From: Candidatus Ruthenibacterium merdavium
GTDB lineage: Bacteria; Bacillota; Clostridia; Oscillospirales; Ruminococcaceae
Assembly: GCA_019119935.1 (NCBI GenBank)
Contig: DWWA01000002.1
Span: 1 to 49,586, forward strand
Length of the DNA stretch: 49,586 bases
Direction of reading: 5' to 3'
Positions 26,342-33,693 of the stretch are shown here, piece after piece (the stretch's first letter is position 1; every line of letters starts with the position of its first letter). The position numbers and the translations under genes are program-made. The notes under the pieces are model-generated. The model saw only the letters and a list, made by a program, of their open reading frames with translations, had not been told where the DNA came from and searched no databases.

Positions 26342-27592
26342 TTACTCGTAAAGCGGAAAACGCGCTGTCAACGCCTCGGCGCGCTGTGCAATGTCTGCCT
26401 TTTTTTCTTCAAAATCAAAGATGCAGTCAGCGATGCATCCGGCAATGATTTCCATTTCCGGCTCTTTCATGCCGCGGGTGGTTACAGCGGGCGTGCCCAC
26501 ACGCAGGCCGGAAGTGACAAACGGCGAAGCCGGGTCATTCGGAACGGTGTTTTTGTTGGCCGTAATAAAGACTTCATCCAAACGGCGCTCCAGCTCCTTG
26601 CCTGTTACATCAGTGCCGCGCAGGTCAATGTTCATCAGGTGGTTATCCGTGCCGCCCGACACCAGGTTCACACCGCGCGCAGTCAAACCGGCCGCCAATG
26701 CCGCAGCGTTTGCAACGACCTGTTTTTGATAAGCAGTAAACTCCGGTTTCAGCGCTTCGCCAAAGCAAACCGCCTTTGCAGCGATAATATGCTCCAGCGG
26801 GCCGCCCTGCGTACCGGGGAAAATAGCCTTATCAATCGCCTTTGCATACTTTTCTTTGCAAAGGATCATGCCGCCGCGCGGGCCGCGCAGCGTTTTGTGC
26901 GTGGTGGTGGTAACAACATCGGCATAAGGCACCGGGCTCTGGTGCTGGCCTGCCGCCACCAAACCGGCAATGTGCGCCATATCGACCATAAACAGCGCGC
27001 CCACCTCTTTCGCAATTGCGCCGATGCGCTCAAAATCAATCGCGCGCGGATAGGCCGAAGCACCTGCTACAATCATCTTGGGGCGGTGCTCTTTTGCTTT
27101 CTTCTCTAAGTCGGCATAGTCGAGGTAGCCGTTGTCATCCACTCCGTAAGGAATGAAGTTATAGTTTTTACCGCTCATGTTCACCGGGCTGCCGTGCGTT
27201 AAGTGGCCGCCGTTCGACAAATCCATACCGAGCACAGTGTCGCCCACTTCCAAAAGCGCAAAATAAACAGCCAAGTTCGCCTGTGCGCCGGAGTGCGGCT
27301 GCACATTGGCGTGCTCTGCGCCAAACAGGCGGCAAGCGCGCTCACGCGCCAATTCCTCCACACGGTCAACACAAGCGCAGCCGCCGTAATAGCGGTGGCC
27401 GGGATAACCCTCGGCGTACTTGTTCGTCAGCACGGTTCCCATTGCCGCCAGCACAGCCGGAGATACAATGTTCTCCGAGGCAATCAGCTCAATGTTTTTT
27501 CGCTGACGCTCCAATTCAGACTGCATTGCTGCCCCTAACTCGGCATCATACTTTCCCACAAATCCAATCAAATCCGGCATGTCTTGATACAT
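26342..27592 (-). CDS. glyA: Serine hydroxymethyltransferase
   Basis: Interconverts serine and glycine while loading one-carbon units onto tetrahydrofolate. The 416-residue length is standard. The PLP lysine is in [13 protein letters not shown], and the N-terminal [15 protein letters not shown] is typical. The start is set by GGGGGAG six bases upstream of the ATG at 27592. The frame stays open upstream, but that part is leader. The leader is about 115 bases from the likely promoter at 27715. It is monocistronic and divergent from nth. Confidence 0.97.
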   Translation of the reverse strand: MYQDMPDLIGFVGKYDAELGAAMQSELERQRKNIELIASENIVSPAVLAAMGTVLTNKYAEGYPGHRYYGGCACVDRVEELARERACRLFGAEHANVQPHSGAQANLAVYFALLEVGDTVLGMDLSNGGHLTHGSPVNMSGKNYNFIPYGVDDNGYLDYADLEKKAKEHRPKMIVAGASAYPRAIDFERIGAIAKEVGALFMVDMAHIAGLVAAGQHQSPVPYADVVTTTTHKTLRGPRGGMILCKEKYAKAIDKAIFPGTQGGPLEHIIAAKAVCFGEALKPEFTAYQKQVVANAAALAAGLTARGVNLVSGGTDNHLMNIDLRGTDVTGKELERRLDEVFITANKNTVPNDPASPFVTSGLRVGTPAVTTRGMKEPEMEIIAGCIADCIFDFEEKKADIAQRAEALTARFPLYE

Positions 27593-27869
27593 TTTTTCTC
27601 CCCCTATATGTTTTATTTTACCAAGCACATCCCCGCCGCGTTCTTTTGCGAAAGCACCCACCCCTTTGGGCTTTCCGACAGCAAAACGGACAAGCACTGC
27701 TTGATATTTTTCACAGTATACATCAAAGCGCCCTTGTAAGCAAGCCCTTTTTATGTTATTATATCAAAAAAGTATATTTTGTACGCGCATCAAGGACATT
27801 TCCGGCTTTTTGCCGATATTTCACACTGCGTGCGCGTTTCATTTTCTGTTTTAAATAGGAGGATAACCC
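27593..27869. other. Divergent spacer between glyA and nth
   Basis: It holds the glyA promoter and its roughly 115-base leader. The leader is GC-rich near 27620-27690 but matches no riboswitch I can name. The nth promoter was not identified; nth has GGAGG before its ATG. Confidence 0.5.
27715..27743 (-). promoter_or_regulatory. Likely glyA promoter
   Basis: On the minus strand: TTGCTT (27743-27738), a 17-bp spacer and TATACT (27720-27715). Confidence 0.65.
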
Positions 27870-28523
27870 ATGCGCACCAAAGCGGACGCAAGAGAAATTG
27901 TAGAACGGTTAAAGAAGGCATATCCTTTGGCGGAGTGCTCGCTGGAATATGAAAACGCCTGGCAGCTGCTTGTCAGCGTGCGTTTGTCGGCACAGTGCAC
28001 CGACGCACGCGTGAACATCGTCACTGCTGAGCTGTTTGGCCGTTACCCCACCTTGGAGGCACTTGCCGGCGCGGGCGTTCCCGCTATTGAAGCAATTGTC
28101 AAGCCCTGCGGCCTTGGGGCAAGCAAAGCGCGTGACATTGACGGCATGTGCAACATGCTGATAAACGAATTCGGCGGACAGGTGCCGAAGGAAATGGACG
28201 AGCTTTTGCGCTTGCCCGGCATTGGCCGCAAAAGTGCCAACTTAATTCGCGGCGACATCTTCGGCTTGCCCGCCGTCGTTGCCGACACGCACTGCATCCG
28301 CATGGCAAACCGCCTTGGCTTTGTGGTGAACTGCACCGACCCCGTGAAGGTGGAAAAGGAGCTGGTGCGCGTACTGCCTCCCGAGGAATCGAACGATTAT
28401 TGCCACCGCTGTGTGCTGCACGGCCGCGTTGTATGCACGGCACGCAAAGCACACTGCGACCAATGCTGTTTGCAGGACATTTGCCGCACCGGCAAAAAAA
28501 CGCTGCCCAAAGGCGATGCGTAA
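27870..28523 (+). CDS. nth: Endonuclease III
   Basis: A DNA glycosylase and AP lyase that removes oxidised pyrimidines. The helix-hairpin-helix with catalytic lysine is LPGIGRKSANLI, and the catalytic Asp is in VVADTHCIRMANRL. The iron-sulfur site is complete: Cys189-x6-Cys196-x2-Cys199-x5-Cys205. At 217 residues it has normal length. It is followed after 33 bases by the thiT promoter, so it is probably transcribed alone. Confidence 0.97.
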   Translation: MRTKADAREIVERLKKAYPLAECSLEYENAWQLLVSVRLSAQCTDARVNIVTAELFGRYPTLEALAGAGVPAIEAIVKPCGLGASKARDIDGMCNMLINEFGGQVPKEMDELLRLPGIGRKSANLIRGDIFGLPAVVADTHCIRMANRLGFVVNCTDPVKVEKELVRVLPPEESNDYCHRCVLHGRVVCTARKAHCDQCCLQDICRTGKKTLPKGDA

Positions 28524-28556
28524 AGCTCCCTTGTGCGAATCAGCAGATTTTTTGTC

Positions 28557-28584
28557 TTGACAAGCGGAAAAAAAGCGGTATAAT
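28557..28584 (+). promoter_or_regulatory. Sigma-A promoter of thiT
   Basis: TTGACA (28557-28562), a 16-bp spacer and TATAAT (28579-28584), followed by the TPP aptamer. Confidence 0.88.
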
Positions 28585-28600
28585 TTTCATGGACATAAAA

Positions 28601-28699
28601 ACAGGGGCGCTGGGAGCCATTCCCGGCTGAGAACAAAGCGAATTGCAGCTTTGTGTCACCTTGAACCTGATTCGGGTAATGCCGACGTAGGGAGTTTAG
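28601..28699 (+). ncRNA. TPP riboswitch (THI element)
   Basis: The conserved TPP-aptamer elements are present: ACAGGGGCGC...CTGAGA in the first half (28601-28632) and ACCTTGAACCTGATTCGGGT followed by AATGCCGACGTAGGGA in the second (28658-28693). It switches off the thiamine transporter behind it when thiamine pyrophosphate is plentiful, through the terminator that follows. Confidence 0.97.
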
Positions 28700-28715
28700 G
28701 GATGATGAACACCGG

Positions 28716-28768
28716 ACGGGTGTGCCTTTATGTTTTTGTGCATAAGGCGCACCCGTTTTTGTTTTTTA
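28716..28768 (+). terminator. Riboswitch-controlled terminator of thiT
   Basis: ACGGGTGTGCC and the following TTTATG pair with CATAAGGCGCACCCGT with one bulge, followed by TTTTTGTTTTTT. It lies between the TPP aptamer and the thiT ribosome site. Confidence 0.92.
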
Positions 28769-28798
28769 TGTTACATCAAAGGAAAGAAGCGATTGTTC

Positions 28799-29380
28799 AT
28801 GACCACAACACACACCCGTTTGCGCACATTGATTGAGTGCGCCTTAATGGTTGCCCTCGGCACCATCTTGGCGCAAATCAAGCTGTTTGACATGCCCTTC
28901 GGCGGCTCCGTCACACTGCTTTCCATGCTGCCGTTTATCTTGATTTCCTTTCGTCACGGCGTCAAATGGGGCCTTTTCACAGGCTTTATCAACAGCCTTT
29001 TGCAAATGATGATGGGCTTTTATCCGCCGCCCGCCAACACGGTTTTGGCTTATGTCGGTGTTGTTTTGCTCGATTATGTGCTGGCCTTTACGCTGCTCGG
29101 CACCGCCGACCTTGTTGCAAAGCGCTTTTCTAACCAGACGGTGGGCGTTGCCTGCGGCACCATTTGGGCCTGTGCGCTGCGCTTTTTGTGCAGCTTTTTG
29201 TCCGGCGCGCTGCTGTGGGGCAGCTACCAAAGCTCTTACGAGTGGGCCGAGGGCTTGAATGTTTGGGTGTACAGCCTGATTTATAACGGCACTTACATGC
29301 TGCCGGAGGCCATTCTCACTGCGCTGGCCGCTGTTTTGCTGGTCAAAGCCGCACCGCGTTTGTTCCAATCGGAAATTTAA
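28799..29380 (+). CDS. thiT: Thiamine transporter ThiT (ECF substrate-binding subunit)
   Basis: A 193-residue integral membrane protein with about six hydrophobic helices. It is the thiamine-binding S component of an energy-coupling-factor transporter. The N-terminal ALMVALGTILAQIKLFDMPFGG, the segment around SFRHGVKWGLFTGF, and the C-terminal YNGTYMLPEAILTALAAVLL are typical of ThiT. The ATPase and T components are elsewhere in the genome. The start is the ATG at 28799, with AAAGGAAAG upstream. The TPP riboswitch in front confirms the substrate. Confidence 0.93.
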   Translation: MTTTHTRLRTLIECALMVALGTILAQIKLFDMPFGGSVTLLSMLPFILISFRHGVKWGLFTGFINSLLQMMMGFYPPPANTVLAYVGVVLLDYVLAFTLLGTADLVAKRFSNQTVGVACGTIWACALRFLCSFLSGALLWGSYQSSYEWAEGLNVWVYSLIYNGTYMLPEAILTALAAVLLVKAAPRLFQSEI

Positions 29381-29390
29381 AAAAGCACAC

Positions 29391-29437
29391 ACGCCCCTGC
29401 CTTTGGCGAATCGCACAAAGGCAGGGGCGTTTTTTTG
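29391..29437 (+). terminator. Intrinsic terminator of thiT
   Basis: ACGCCCCTGCCTTTG pairs perfectly with CAAAGGCAGGGGCGT around a 10-base loop, followed by seven Ts. Confidence 0.95.
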
Positions 29438-29557
29438 GTTCTCTTTTTGTCAAAATGTCTGCTATAATAAAAGTAAGCTCCCGGGCGAATGTTTTTAAGC
29501 CGGGGCACGTTTGCGCGCGGCTTAGCCGCACGCTCAAACGGTTGGGAGGTGTCCTTT

Positions 29558-30181
29558 ATGAAAAAAATTCGTGTGATTTGCATTGGCCGTCAATTTGGAA
29601 GCGGCGGGCGTGAAATTGGGGAAAAGCTGGCGAAAAAGCTTTCCTTTGGCTATTACGATAAAGAGCTTTTGAAAATTGCCGCCAAAGAGAGCGGCATCAT
29701 GCCCGAGTTGTTTGAAAAGGCCGACGAAAAACCCATCAACAGCTTACTCTACTCTTTGTCGGTGGGCGCACAGGGACAGGGCGCTTTCTTAACAGGCTAC
29801 CAAGACTATCTCACCAATGACAAGCTGTTTTTGTTCCAAAGCGATACCATCCGCAAGCTGGCTCAGCGGGAAAGCTGTGTTATCATCGGCCGCTGCGCCG
29901 ACTATATTCTGCGCGGACGCGACGATATTCTGCGTGTATTTATCCATGCGCCGCTGGAACAGCGCATAGAGCGCATTTGCCGCTTGTATGATCTGGATGA
30001 AAAGGCCGCGCTTTCGCTGATTAAAAAGACCGATAAACGCCGTGCAAGCTATTACGGCTTCTTTACCGATTTAAGCTGGGGCTCGGCGGACACTTACGAT
30101 GTTTGCCTGAACTCCGCTACCTTGGGCATTGATGGCTGTATTGCGCTTTTGGCTGACCTTGCCGGGCACGACAACAGCTAA
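29558..30181 (+). CDS. Cytidylate kinase-like family protein
   Basis: A 207-residue P-loop kinase of the cytidylate kinase-like family. ICIGRQFGSGGREIGEKLA holds a Walker A-like loop (GSGGREIG), and the family's IIGRCADYIL and the RI-rich LID region (RIERICRLYDL; KKTDKRRASYY) follow. It is not the classical CMP kinase: the family is common in Clostridia and its substrate has not been fixed. GGGAGG lies ten bases before the ATG. It converges on hisH2 with only seven bases between stops. Confidence 0.87.
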   Translation: MKKIRVICIGRQFGSGGREIGEKLAKKLSFGYYDKELLKIAAKESGIMPELFEKADEKPINSLLYSLSVGAQGQGAFLTGYQDYLTNDKLFLFQSDTIRKLAQRESCVIIGRCADYILRGRDDILRVFIHAPLEQRIERICRLYDLDEKAALSLIKKTDKRRASYYGFFTDLSWGSADTYDVCLNSATLGIDGCIALLADLAGHDNS

Positions 30182-30188
30182 ACGCACG

Positions 30189-30839
30189 TTACAGACTGTC
30201 GCAGAATTTTTGCAGCAGCCATAAGCCTGCCGCGCCGCTTTTTTCCGGGTGAAACTGTGTGGCAAAGAGATTCTCTTTTGCAACGGCTGCGCAAATTTCG
30301 AGTCCACCGTAGGTGTAGTATGCGGCGATGTCAGCCTTGTGCTTTGGCTTTGCATGATAGCTGTGAACAAAATAATATTCCGGTGTCGCCGGAGTGGATT
30401 GTGTCGCTTGTACAAACCACTCCGGCGACGCTGTTTTTTGAACATTCAGCGCCCGCCAGCCAATGCTGGGCACATGCACCGGCGCACCGTCTGCTGCGTA
30501 TTTGGACAAAGGCACCACAGTCCCCTCTAAAAGCCCAAGGCCATCCTCCTTGCCGCCCTCGGCGCTGTGCTCAAACAGCATTTGCAGCCCAAGGCAAATA
30601 CCGAAAAGCGGTGTGCCCTTTTGAGCTTTTTCGCAAATGGCCTGCGCCATGCCGCTTTCGCGCAAAAGGCGCATTCCGTCATCAAAAGCACCAACCCCCG
30701 GCAAAACCAATGCATCGGCCTGCAAAACCTCTTTTTCATTGTGGGCATACACGACTGTTGCGCCGCAGTGTTCCAAGGCGCGCTGCACACTGAGCAAATT
30801 GCTGCGCCCATAGTCAATGATCGTCACTTGCGCTTTCAT
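30189..30839 (-). CDS. hisH2: HisH-type glutaminase subunit, paralog (HisH2)
   Basis: A 216-residue class I glutamine amidotransferase. Cys82 sits in FGICLGLQM, and the His-x-Glu pair is in TQFHPEKSG near residue 195. It releases ammonia from glutamine and passes it to the HisF-type partner. The gene overlaps hisF2 by four bases (ATGA), and hisF2 overlaps wbuX the same way. No other histidine genes are nearby. With HisF2 and WbuX this is the ammonia-supplying part of a sugar-amidation system, as in the Pseudomonas wbpG-hisH2-hisF2 set. It is last in the block that starts at pyrG. Confidence 0.9.
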   Translation of the reverse strand: MKAQVTIIDYGRSNLLSVQRALEHCGATVVYAHNEKEVLQADALVLPGVGAFDDGMRLLRESGMAQAICEKAQKGTPLFGICLGLQMLFEHSAEGGKEDGLGLLEGTVVPLSKYAADGAPVHVPSIGWRALNVQKTASPEWFVQATQSTPATPEYYFVHSYHAKPKHKADIAAYYTYGGLEICAAVAKENLFATQFHPEKSGAAGLWLLQKFCDSL

Positions 30840-31591
30840 GCTCTTACCTCCACCCCGGCTTTCAAAATTTCCTGCTTGAGGGCCGAAACATTTGTTTTAT
30901 CATAATGCAGAATGCTGGCTACACTCACCGCATCCGCGCCTTCGTTTGCCGCTTTGACAATATCCTCGGCGCACGATACGCCGCCTGCGGCAATGACGGG
31001 CAGTTCCGTTGCCTGGCGAACGGCGGCAATGAGCTCTTGATCCATGCCTTTTTGCCGCCCTTCTGCATCTACGGAGGTGATGAGCACCTCCCCTGCGCCC
31101 CAGCGTTCCGCCTGACGAATCCATTCCAGCGCATCCTTGCCGGAGCGCTCGCGGCCGTTGTCAAAATAGGCTTCCCAGCCGCTCTCCCATCGCTTTGCCT
31201 GTACACTCAGCACTACACATTGGCTTCCGTATGCTTTGGCCAGCTCAGAGATTAACTCCGGGCGGTGCAGTGCCGCAGTGTTGACAGCCGCTTTGTCTGC
31301 GCCCATTTTCAGCACCAAGCCCACATCTTCCACACTGCGCAGGCCGCCGCCTGCCGTGATGGGAATAAAAATGTCCTGTGTCGTTTTTTGCAAAATATCG
31401 CTCAGATTGTTGCGCCCGTAAAGGCTTGCCACCGTGTCGAGATACAAAAGCTCGTCGATCCCCTGTTCATAGTAGCGTTTGGCAAAGTCGTGCGGGTCGC
31501 CCAATTTCCGCAAGCCCTCATACTGAATGCCTTTGACTAAATTTTTGCCTTTTACGTCTAAGCGCGCAATCAGCCGAATTTTATGGCTCAT
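30836..31591 (-). CDS. hisF2: HisF-type cyclase paralog (HisF2), histidine-pathway active site altered
   Basis: A 251-residue TIM-barrel protein of the HisF family. Asp12 (RLDVKG) corresponds to the first catalytic Asp of true HisF. The second, in the family motif AIDAKR, is replaced: here it reads SVQAKR with Gln131. True imidazole-glycerol-phosphate synthesis is therefore unlikely. Phosphate-binding loops (AAGGVSCAED; VASILHYD) remain. In related systems HisF2 acts as the ammonia conduit between HisH2 and the amidotransferase. The start at 31591 overlaps the wbuX stop; the frame extends upstream inside wbuX without a ribosome site. Confidence 0.9.
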   Translation of the reverse strand: MSHKIRLIARLDVKGKNLVKGIQYEGLRKLGDPHDFAKRYYEQGIDELLYLDTVASLYGRNNLSDILQKTTQDIFIPITAGGGLRSVEDVGLVLKMGADKAAVNTAALHRPELISELAKAYGSQCVVLSVQAKRWESGWEAYFDNGRERSGKDALEWIRQAERWGAGEVLITSVDAEGRQKGMDQELIAAVRQATELPVIAAGGVSCAEDIVKAANEGADAVSVASILHYDKTNVSALKQEILKAGVEVRA

Positions 31592-32955
31592 TTTTGCTCG
31601 CCTCCGTTCACAGCACCCCAGCCGCAAAGGCTGTCGCCCTCATAAGGCGTATGGCGAAGGCTCCAAACGCCGTTGTCATACTGCCAAATATGAGGCGAAC
31701 GGAAGCGGTCGGCCAAATGCATAAAGTAGTCCATATCCATGCGCGGCTGTTCAAAGCAGGCGGACGCTTTGCCGAATTTTTTGTCATCGACGGAAATATA
31801 ATCAAAAAATTCCTGCGCAAAACGCATCGGGAATTCGCCGTCAAATTTTTTGCACAGCAGTTTTGCTTCGTCCAAGTCAATTTCATTGTTGCGAATTTCC
31901 TGGGCGGCATCGTAGGTGCAGCGGCCAATGCCGTATTTAATATAGGTAGTGTAATAGAAAAAGTCATCCACCTTGTCATCAATAGAATTGTACTTTGAAT
32001 AAGTGCCTGCCGTGCGCTCCGGGCTGGGAATAAATCCGCCGTGTTCCACGCTGTAATAATACGCTCCTTGCGGGTGCCATTTTTCATAGTAGCCCATGTA
32101 ATGCACTTCAATGCCGTTTTTCTTCACGTCGCTTGTTTCGCAGGGAAGATAAATGGATAAATCGGCCTTATCCACGCCGAAATCCTCCTCTAACTGGCGC
32201 AGGGATACACCACCCAGATAGATATGATCCATATCATTGGTGGCGAAAAAGCGCTCGTCCCGCAGCGCGCTGTCATTATCAGCAATGGGGTTGCCGAACT
32301 CTGCTTCGTTCTCGCCGTAAAACACCAGCGGAATCCCGAACTTTGCCGCCATTTTCGGCGCAAGCTGCTTTTGTCCTAAAATAAACGGCTGGAACGGGTG
32401 AAACAGATTTTCCGTGGCAAGGCGCGTGAGCAAGCGGTGGGTAATGCCGTTTGGGGTACACAGATAATTGTCAAAACCGGCATGAATCCACGCCTCGAAA
32501 TTTTGAAAGCCCCAGCTGGTGTAGATGTGCGGCGCCCATGTGACGGTGAGCGGGTGCATTCCATATTTATATTTCAGCAAATGGGCAGCATAAAAGCTGT
32601 CTTTTCCGCCGCTGCCCGGTACAAGGCAGTCATAACTGCCGTCGGTTTTCCGGTAGCGGTCGCACAGCTCGCGCAGCTGCTCCTCACGCGCTTTCCAGTC
32701 AATTTGATCCACTTTATTATGGCAGGCATGACAAGCGTCACAAACGCCGTCCTCTTGAATGACCATCGTTTTCTTTTTGGAATGGATGGTGTGCTCAAAC
32801 TCATAGCAGCTGTTGGGCTTTTGGTTGCTCATGACACACTCTTTGCAAAAGCGCACCTCTCTTGGCAGGCCGTAAAACGCCTCACGCTCTTGTTCGGGCA
32901 AATCTTTGTGGTATTTTTCATAATCAATGGGCATCCAACGGGGTAACTGGTTCAT
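31588..32955 (-). CDS. wbuX: N-acetyl sugar amidotransferase (WbuX/WbpG family)
   Basis: A 455-residue PP-loop ATP-pyrophosphatase-fold protein. The loop is PGSGGKDS (residues 113-120), preceded by a four-cysteine zinc site: Cys37/Cys40 and Cys72/Cys75. In the family it converts an acetamido group on a sugar to an acetamidino group, using ammonia delivered by HisH2/HisF2. It is longer than typical members, with an insert in the zinc region and a longer C-terminus. AAAGGAGG lies eight bases before the ATG. Its leader carries an ANTAR-like hairpin and terminator. No sugar-nucleotide or glycosyltransferase genes are near, so the substrate is open. Confidence 0.87.
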   Translation of the reverse strand: MNQLPRWMPIDYEKYHKDLPEQEREAFYGLPREVRFCKECVMSNQKPNSCYEFEHTIHSKKKTMVIQEDGVCDACHACHNKVDQIDWKAREEQLRELCDRYRKTDGSYDCLVPGSGGKDSFYAAHLLKYKYGMHPLTVTWAPHIYTSWGFQNFEAWIHAGFDNYLCTPNGITHRLLTRLATENLFHPFQPFILGQKQLAPKMAAKFGIPLVFYGENEAEFGNPIADNDSALRDERFFATNDMDHIYLGGVSLRQLEEDFGVDKADLSIYLPCETSDVKKNGIEVHYMGYYEKWHPQGAYYYSVEHGGFIPSPERTAGTYSKYNSIDDKVDDFFYYTTYIKYGIGRCTYDAAQEIRNNEIDLDEAKLLCKKFDGEFPMRFAQEFFDYISVDDKKFGKASACFEQPRMDMDYFMHLADRFRSPHIWQYDNGVWSLRHTPYEGDSLCGWGAVNGGEQK

Positions 32956-32999
32956 ATTTGTTCCTCCTTTAATCTCACGCCGCAAACGCTTTTCGGCGC

Positions 33000-33065
33000 A
33001 AAAAAAACAGGCAAAGACACTGCGGCACAAAAAACTTTGTGTGCAGGCGCCTTTGCCTGTTTTTT
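33000..33065 (-). promoter_or_regulatory. ANTAR-type attenuator before wbuX-hisF2-hisH2
   Basis: On the minus strand the hairpin CAGGC-[AAAGGC]-GCCTG (33059-33044) has a six-base loop with A at 1 and G at 4. Its 5' half is also the 5' arm of a terminator, ACAGGCAAAG pairing with CTTTGCCTGT (33016-33007) before a T-run. The two folds exclude each other. An inner hairpin CACAAA/TTTGTG lies between them. It sits 12 bases after the regulator's stop codon. Confidence 0.75.
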
Positions 33066-33076
33066 ATTTCATTAAT

Positions 33077-33637
33077 TTATTCCTCAAAACCGGCGACAAT
33101 TTTCTGTGCCACTTCTTTGATGGAGATTCGCTCGTCCATCGCCCGTTTTTCAATCAGGCGGTGGGCCTGCTCCTCACTGAGCTGTTGATACCGCGCCAAA
33201 CAGCACTTTGCCTGTGTCAGCACCCTTGCTTCCTCCAGGCGTTTTTTCATGCGTTTATTTTCTTCGCGCAAGGCTTTCATGCGGTAGCGGCTGGTGCGAA
33301 TCAGCCCCATGGAAAAGGCGGCCAGTTGACGGGCAAGCGGCTTTACCAGCACAAAAACACCGTACTGCTCCAAGCCTGCGGCAAGCTGGTCGCGCTGATT
33401 GGCGCGGCACAATAAAATCGCCTCCGCACCGAGGTCAATGGCTTTCAGTGCTAAATCCCTGCCGAATTCATCCGTGAGCGGCGCGTTGATGACAACGCAG
33501 TCAAACTCGGTGCGGCTCATCAGCCGCCGCGCCTCCCCTGCCGTTTGACAACAGCTGACGCGGCTGATATTGGCGGCAAACAGCGCCTTGAGCGACTCTT
33601 GATGCTGCGTTTGTCCCACAATCAAAACGGAAAGCAC
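33077..33637 (-). CDS. ANTAR-domain antiterminator with pseudo-receiver
   Basis: A 186-residue RNA-binding regulator. Residues 1-115 form a receiver-like domain. The acidic pair after beta-1 is missing (VLIVGQT), the phospho-acceptor Asp is replaced by Asn51 (VVINAPL), and only Lys99 (LVKPL) remains. A coiled coil covers 118-140. The ANTAR domain covers about 132-183, with AKCCLARYQQLSEEQAHRLI and AMDERISIKEVAQKIV. ANTAR proteins bind short hexaloop hairpins and prevent termination. The start is the GTG at 33637 with AGGAGGGG eight bases upstream. It lies between glnA and wbuX and likely controls the four leaders described here; because it cannot be phosphorylated, the signal must be something else. 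Confidence 0.9.
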   Translation of the reverse strand: MLSVLIVGQTQHQESLKALFAANISRVSCCQTAGEARRLMSRTEFDCVVINAPLTDEFGRDLALKAIDLGAEAILLCRANQRDQLAAGLEQYGVFVLVKPLARQLAAFSMGLIRTSRYRMKALREENKRMKKRLEEARVLTQAKCCLARYQQLSEEQAHRLIEKRAMDERISIKEVAQKIVAGFEE

Positions 33638-33693
33638 CGTTGCTCCCCTCCTCTGCATCAAAACGTTTTTTAAAAAACTTGATGACTTTCCCC

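Noticed and set aside
27593-27714. A riboswitch in the glyA leader
   Set aside because: A leader of about 115 bases exists, but none of the conserved cores of glycine, THF, ZTP or SAM riboswitches could be recognised.
30189-31591. hisH and hisF as part of histidine biosynthesis
   Set aside because: No other histidine genes, HisF lacks the second catalytic Asp, and both overlap a WbuX-type amidotransferase gene.
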